Of a stretch of 9,688 nucleotides of DNA, positions 5,855-9,688 are shown piece by piece. The notes under the pieces were generated by a model. It was not told where the DNA came from and searched no databases. It was given only the letters and a program-made list of their open reading frames with translations. Position 1 is the stretch's first letter. Each line of letters opens with the position of its first letter. The translations under genes and the position numbers were made by a program. Source of the stretch: an uncultured Clostridia bacterium (lineage in GTDB: Bacteria; Bacillota_A; Clostridia; Oscillospirales; Oscillospiraceae); NCBI GenBank assembly GCA_946410505.1, contig CAMKAP010000063.1, forward strand, positions 1-9,688, read 5' to 3'.

Positions 5855-5873
5855 CAAACGGAGGTGGTCGCGC

Positions 5874-6161
5874 TTGAAGAAAAAGGGAGGGGCTTTCCCC
5901 AGCCTGGCCGAGCGGCTGGAGCTGCCGGAGGAGGCGCTTTCTGGCGCACCGCGGCTCACAGTCACGAACGGGAGCCGTGCGCTGATCGAAAACCACCGGG
6001 GGATCCTGGAGTACAACAGGGAGCGCATAACGGTCAATTTCAAAAAAGGACAGATGTGTTTGAGCGGGAGAGAGCTGCGCATCGCGGCCATGAACCGGGA
6101 GGAGCTGCTGGTGCGCGGTGAGCTGCTGGATATATCATGGAGCGGAATATGGGAAAACTGA
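5874..6161 (+). CDS. yqfC: Sporulation protein YqfC
   Basis: This 95-residue protein matches YqfC in length and in its core, which has PRLTV (26-30), IENHRGILEY (38-47) and a strand-rich C-terminal half ending ELLVRGELLDI. YqfC is a YabP/YqfC-family protein produced in the mother cell during sporulation and thought to act with the membrane protein YqfD encoded next to it. The start is TTG at 5874, set by a strong GGAGGTGG at 5860-5867 with six-base spacing; the frame upstream is open but belongs to the divergent promoter region. The gene overlaps yqfD by 13 bases. Confidence 0.92.
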   Translation: MKKKGGAFPSLAERLELPEEALSGAPRLTVTNGSRALIENHRGILEYNRERITVNFKKGQMCLSGRELRIAAMNREELLVRGELLDISWSGIWEN

Positions 6162-7330
6162 CGTACCGCATCCGAGGCGAGGCGGAAGCGGAGATCTTTG
6201 GCGTATTTCCGGAGGCGGCTGTCAACCGCTGCACGGAGGCGGGGATCTCCCTGCGCGGCGTTCAGACGGTGGACGGGCAGACCCTGCGCTGCGCGGTGGA
6301 CGAAAGAGACCTTGCGCGTTTGCGCGCTGAGTGCGAGCGCTGTCAGTGTGAACTGCGGCTGCTGCAGCTGCGGGGTGGAAGCCGGTACCGCCGCGCCCTT
6401 CGCCTGCGTATGTGGCTGCTGCTGACGGCGATGCTGACGGCGGCGATGCTGCTCCTCTCCTCACTCTTTATCTGGGACATTGAGGTGATCGGCGCCGAGC
6501 AATTGAATCGCGGCAGGATCCTGCGCGCGCTGTCCGATGCTGGGCTTGCGCGCGGGTGCTTCTGGCCTTCGCTCTCGGGGGACAGCATCCGAAGCCGCGC
6601 CATCCTTGAGCTGCCGGAGCTTTCCTGGCTCAGCGTGAATATCAGCGGGTCCCGGGCGGCGGTGCTGGTGCGGGAACGGGAAGAAAAGCCGGAAATCTAT
6701 CGGGAAAGCGCCGCCTGCAGCCTGATTGCTTCCCAAAGCGGCATTGTTCGCCGGGTGTCCGTGCTCAACGGCAAAGCCCTGGTGCGTGCCGGACAGGCGG
6801 TGCAGATGGGGGAAGTGCTGGTCAGCGGAACGCTTGACAGCATCACCGGACCTCGGCGCTTTGTGCGCGCCAGGGGAGAAGTCTGGGCCGATACCTGGTA
6901 TGAGCTGACGGCTATTTGCCCGCCCGCATCCGCGAATAAGACCGAAGTCCTCTGGAAGAGCAGTCGTTTTGCCCTACAATTTGGAGAAAACAGGATAAAT
7001 TTTTACGGAAAGAGTAGAAACACGCTTGACGGATATGATACAATCGTACAGGAATATGACCTGGGGCTCAAAGGGCTTTTTGCCCTGCCCATCCGCATTG
7101 TCAGAGAAGACCGATTGCGATACCGCACTGCGGAAGCGGAGAGCCCGGCAGTTGCTCCGATGCAGAAACGGCTGGAGACCTATCTGCAGGGGCAAATCGC
7201 GGGCGAGATCGTCAGCCGCAGCTTCTCGGTGACCGAGAAGGACGGCGCAGTCTATGTTACGATGCGCGCGAGATGCTTTGAAAATATCGCTCAGATACAA
7301 GAGACACAGGCGGAGGCCCCTTCGCCGTGA
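6149..7330 (+). CDS. yqfD: Sporulation protein YqfD
   Basis: This 393-residue protein has the YqfD family layout. A soluble N-terminal region (residues 1-80) is rich in charged residues, followed by an arginine-rich stretch (78-88) and a single membrane segment at about 88-108. After that come IWDIEVIGAEQLNRGRIL, which resembles a POTRA/FtsQ-like repeat, and an extracytoplasmic region with LPELSWLSVNI near 153-163. YqfD is needed for sporulation in the mother cell; its biochemical role is unknown. ATG 6149 is preferred because GGAG at 6139-6142 is well spaced for it; an in-frame ATG at 6137 has no clear site. The stop overlaps a GTG start candidate for phoH (GTGA). Confidence 0.92.
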   Translation: MGKLTYRIRGEAEAEIFGVFPEAAVNRCTEAGISLRGVQTVDGQTLRCAVDERDLARLRAECERCQCELRLLQLRGGSRYRRALRLRMWLLLTAMLTAAMLLLSSLFIWDIEVIGAEQLNRGRILRALSDAGLARGCFWPSLSGDSIRSRAILELPELSWLSVNISGSRAAVLVREREEKPEIYRESAACSLIASQSGIVRRVSVLNGKALVRAGQAVQMGEVLVSGTLDSITGPRRFVRARGEVWADTWYELTAICPPASANKTEVLWKSSRFALQFGENRINFYGKSRNTLDGYDTIVQEYDLGLKGLFALPIRIVREDRLRYRTAEAESPAVAPMQKRLETYLQGQIAGEIVSRSFSVTEKDGAVYVTMRARCFENIAQIQETQAEAPSP

Positions 7331-7341
7331 AAGGAATCCCT

Positions 7342-8346
7342 ATGATCGAAAAAACCATTGAAGTGGAACGGATGGAGCATGTGATCAGCGTATTCGGCTC
7401 CTTCGACCAGAATCTGCGCATTATCGAAACGGAACTCGGCGTCAAGGTGCTGGACCGGGACGACAAGATCCACATCTGCGGCGAGGCGGAGGACGTGATG
7501 CTGGCCGAGAAGGCCATCAACGGGCTCCTGACGCTGGCGGCGCGGGGAGAGAATATCGACGCCCAGAACGTGCGCTATATCCTGAAGCTCGTGGGCGAGG
7601 GGAAAGAAACCAAAATCCAGGAGCTGGCCGGGGATGTGATCTGCATCACGGCCAAGGGAAAGCCCATCAAGCCCAAGACCCTGGGGCAGAAGAACTACTG
7701 CGAGGCCATTGCGGACAATACCATCACACTCGGCATAGGTCCTGCCGGCACCGGCAAGACCTATCTGGCTGTGGCCGCCGCTGTGGCCGCCTTCCGGGCG
7801 GAGGAGGTCAACCGCATCATCCTGACCCGACCGGCCGTTGAAGCGGGGGAGCGCCTGGGCTTTCTGCCCGGCGACCTGCAGAGCAAGGTGGACCCCTATC
7901 TGCGCCCGCTGTATGACGCGCTCTTTGACATGCTGGGCGCGGAGACCTATCAGAAATACCTGGAGCGGGGCAACATCGAGGTGGCGCCGCTGGCCTACAT
8001 GCGCGGCCGCACCCTGGATGACAGCTTCATCATCCTGGACGAGGCGCAGAACACCTCACGGGAACAGATGAAGATGTTTCTGACCCGCATCGGCTTTGGC
8101 TCCAAGGTGGTCATCACCGGCGACGTGACGCAGATCGACCTGCCGGAGGACAAGGTCAGCGGTCTGAAGGTGGCGATGCGAGTGCTGGAGGGCATCGACG
8201 ATATAGCCATCTGTGAGCTCACCGGCGCCGATGTGGTGCGCCACCGTCTGGTGCAGAAAATCATCGAGGCCTATGAGGTTTACGACAAGAAGCACCCCAC
8301 GGAACCGGCCAAGCGGCAGCCGCCCAAACGTTATAAAAAGGCTTGA
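7342..8346 (+). CDS. phoH: PhoH-family ATPase
   Basis: This 334-residue cytoplasmic P-loop ATPase belongs to the PhoH family, which is related to superfamily I RNA helicases. An N-terminal KH-like region (about 1-100) precedes Walker A GPAGTGKT at 133-140. TRPAVEAGERLGFLPGDL follows, and Walker B with IILDEAQN lies at 230-237. GDVTQIDLP comes next, and the C-terminal tail is basic. PhoH commonly sits beside ybeY, and a role in RNA processing is suspected from that link. Two starts are possible: ATG 7342 with AAGGA at 7331-7335, chosen here, and GTG 7327, which overlaps the yqfD stop and has GGAGG ten bases upstream. The second would add five residues. Confidence 0.94.
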   Translation: MIEKTIEVERMEHVISVFGSFDQNLRIIETELGVKVLDRDDKIHICGEAEDVMLAEKAINGLLTLAARGENIDAQNVRYILKLVGEGKETKIQELAGDVICITAKGKPIKPKTLGQKNYCEAIADNTITLGIGPAGTGKTYLAVAAAVAAFRAEEVNRIILTRPAVEAGERLGFLPGDLQSKVDPYLRPLYDALFDMLGAETYQKYLERGNIEVAPLAYMRGRTLDDSFIILDEAQNTSREQMKMFLTRIGFGSKVVITGDVTQIDLPEDKVSGLKVAMRVLEGIDDIAICELTGADVVRHRLVQKIIEAYEVYDKKHPTEPAKRQPPKRYKKA

Positions 8347-8363
8347 GGATTGAGGAGAGAAAA

Positions 8364-8840
8364 ATGGAACATGAAGTGTATGTGAGCCGGGAGGTCAGGA
8401 ATCTCGGCCGCAACAACGCCGCCGCCTTGATCAAAAAGGCTGTGAAAATGGCGCTGGATGCCGAAGGCGTACACGTTCCCTGCATCATCAGCGTGATGCT
8501 GACCGATGAGGAGGGCATCCGCCGTGTGAACCGGGAGTTTCGCGGGATCGACAGTGCAACCGATGTGCTGTCCTTTCCCCAGAACGAGCTGGTCCCCGGT
8601 GAATTCGATCCGGAGGACTGTGAGCGCAATCCGGAGACCGGGGCCGTTATGCTGGGGGATATGATGATTTCCCTGCCCCGCTGCGAGGCACAGGGGGAGG
8701 AGTTCGGCCACGGTTTTGAGCGGGAGATCATGTACCTGAGCGTTCATTCCGTTCTGCACCTGCTGGGCTATGACCATCTGGACGAGGGGCCTATGAAAAA
8801 GCAGATGCGCGAGCGGGAAAAGCTCATCATGGGCGACTGA
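8364..8840 (+). CDS. ybeY: Endoribonuclease YbeY (rRNA maturation factor)
   Basis: YbeY is a zinc-dependent single-strand endoribonuclease that acts in 16S rRNA 3'-end maturation and ribosome quality control. The 158 residues contain the three-histidine zinc motif HSVLHLLGYDH, with ligands H128, H132 and H138, and the upstream blocks VNREFRGIDSATDVLSFP and GDMMISL typical of the family. ATG 8364 is chosen because GAGGAGA at 8352-8358 precedes it; an in-frame TTG at 8343 would overlap the phoH stop. It follows phoH by 17 bases, the usual arrangement. A 55-base gap to era holds no visible terminator. Confidence 0.95.
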   Translation: MEHEVYVSREVRNLGRNNAAALIKKAVKMALDAEGVHVPCIISVMLTDEEGIRRVNREFRGIDSATDVLSFPQNELVPGEFDPEDCERNPETGAVMLGDMMISLPRCEAQGEEFGHGFEREIMYLSVHSVLHLLGYDHLDEGPMKKQMREREKLIMGD

Positions 8841-8895
8841 GCCTGCCTCCCCTTCAAAAAAGAACCATTATGGAATTTACGGGAGAACTTGTATT

Positions 8896-9688
8896 ATGAC
8901 AAAATCCGCTATGATCACCGTCTGCGGCAGACCCAATGTGGGAAAATCCACCCTGACCAATGCTCTGGTGGGAGAGAAGATCGCCATTGTATCCGATAAG
9001 CCTCAGACCACGCGCAACCGCATCACCGCCATTGTCAACCGGGGCGAGACCCAGTTCGTACTGATGGATACTCCGGGCTTTCATAAGCCCCGTACCCGCC
9101 TGGGCGATTATATGGTGAATGTGGTGAAAGAGAGCGTGGCTGATGTGGACTGTGTCCTGCTTCTGGTGGAGCCCACGGCATCCATCGGCCCTCAGGAGGA
9201 GGCGCTCATTGAGCGCATCGAGCAGACCGGTGCGTCGGCCATCCTGGTCATCAATAAAATCGACACCGTGGACAAGCCGCGGCTTCTGGAGGTCATGGCC
9301 CTCTATAACGCCCGACATTCCTTTGACGCGATCCTGCCGGTCTCCGCGAAAACCGGTGAAGGGCTTGACGAGCTGCTGGCGGAGCTGGAAAAATATGCCG
9401 AGGAAGGTCCGCATTTCTTCCCGGACGACATGATCACCGATCAGCCGGAGCGGCAGATCTGCGCGGAACTGCTGCGGGAGAAACTGCTCAAGTGCCTGGA
9501 TAAGGAGATCCCTCACGGTACCGCCGTAGAGATCACCCGCTTTACGGAGCGGGACGACGGAATCATCGACCTGGAGGCCACCATCTACTGCGAAAAGGAC
9601 AGCCACAAGGGCATCATCATCGGCAAAAACGGCGCCATGCTCAAGAAGGTCGGAGCGCTGGCCAGGGAGGACATGGAGGCGTTCCTCG
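8896..9688 (+). CDS. era: GTPase Era (3' end outside the window)
   Basis: Era is an essential GTPase that binds the 3' end of 16S rRNA and assists assembly of the 30S subunit. The first 264 residues of about 300 are present. The GTPase motifs are in order: G1 GRPNVGKST at 11-19, the PQTTRNRI switch region, G3 DTPG at 58-61, G4 NKID at 120-123 and G5 SAK at 150-152. The C-terminal KH domain with GIIIGKNG at 239-246 is visible before the sequence ends. The ATG at 8896 follows GGGAG at 8881-8885 with rather long spacing, but it gives the family N-terminus. The gene is open at the window edge; no frameshift is seen. The phoH-ybeY-era order links three RNA and ribosome maturation factors. Confidence 0.96.
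   Translation, partial: MTKSAMITVCGRPNVGKSTLTNALVGEKIAIVSDKPQTTRNRITAIVNRGETQFVLMDTPGFHKPRTRLGDYMVNVVKESVADVDCVLLLVEPTASIGPQEEALIERIEQTGASAILVINKIDTVDKPRLLEVMALYNARHSFDAILPVSAKTGEGLDELLAELEKYAEEGPHFFPDDMITDQPERQICAELLREKLLKCLDKEIPHGTAVEITRFTERDDGIIDLEATIYCEKDSHKGIIIGKNGAMLKKVGALAREDMEAFL

Larger units (their letters stand above)
5821..5855. repeat. Perfect 13-base inverted repeat in the divergent ylbJ/yqfC promoter region
   Basis: GTAGTAATCTATG (5821-5833) and CATAGATTACTAC (5843-5855) are exact complements around the nine-base spacer GCGCAGGGG. The repeat sits in the middle of the 79-base gap between the two divergent sporulation genes. It may be an operator, an RNA stem, or, as proposed in the findings, a symmetric pair of overlapping promoters. 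Confidence 0.85.

Noticed and set aside
8854..9606. Minus-strand open frame (250 codons) opposite era
   Set aside because: era has every GTPase and KH motif in frame on the plus strand, and the antisense frame has no ribosome binding site or family signature.

Overview
The window looks like chromosomal core sequence from a GC-rich, spore-forming Clostridia bacterium, most likely an Oscillospiraceae-type gut Firmicute. This is inferred from the sporulation genes (ylbJ/spoVV-like, yqfC, yqfD), the Firmicute gene orders murA-yycJ-rlmH and yqfC-yqfD-phoH-ybeY-era, strong AGGAGG-type ribosome binding sites, and TTG starts. Nearly every base is coding, and genes within each cluster overlap or almost touch.

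Layout. Bases 1-1464 (+) hold the 3' end of murA (peptidoglycan precursor synthesis), a WalJ/YycJ-type metallo-beta-lactamase-fold protein and rlmH (23S rRNA methyltransferase). Bases 1465-1701 are the longest gene-free stretch (237 bases). It carries four tandem hairpins, the last a rho-independent terminator, followed by a likely promoter. Bases 1702-4844 (+) form a tight operon: a DUF2007-like small protein, a PgcA-type phosphoglucomutase/phosphomannomutase, and two half-size chromate-transporter-family membrane proteins. Their + strand terminator lies inside the 3' end of the convergent gene. Bases 4841-5794 (-) encode a YlbJ/SpoVV-like sporulation membrane protein. Bases 5795-5873 are a short divergent promoter region built on a perfect 13-base inverted repeat. 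Bases 5874-9688 (+) encode yqfC, yqfD, phoH, ybeY and era, the last cut by the window edge.

How the genes work together. The first block serves the cell wall and the ribosome. The middle block supplies sugar phosphates and an uncharacterised ion-transport pair. The right block is the conserved cluster that couples a mother-cell sporulation pair (yqfCD) to RNA and ribosome maturation (phoH, ybeY, era).

The strongest unexpected signal is at the rlmH 3' end. Its last eight codons (EGSRYHK-stop) recur 164 bases downstream with 22 of 24 bases identical, and both differences are synonymous. This is the codon span used as the chromosomal attachment site by staphylococcal SCC elements. The 164-base, hairpin-rich segment therefore looks like the footprint of an element that integrates at rlmH. 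The second signal is the divergent ylbJ/yqfC promoter region, where one inverted repeat can provide sigma-E-like -35 and -10 boxes in both directions.
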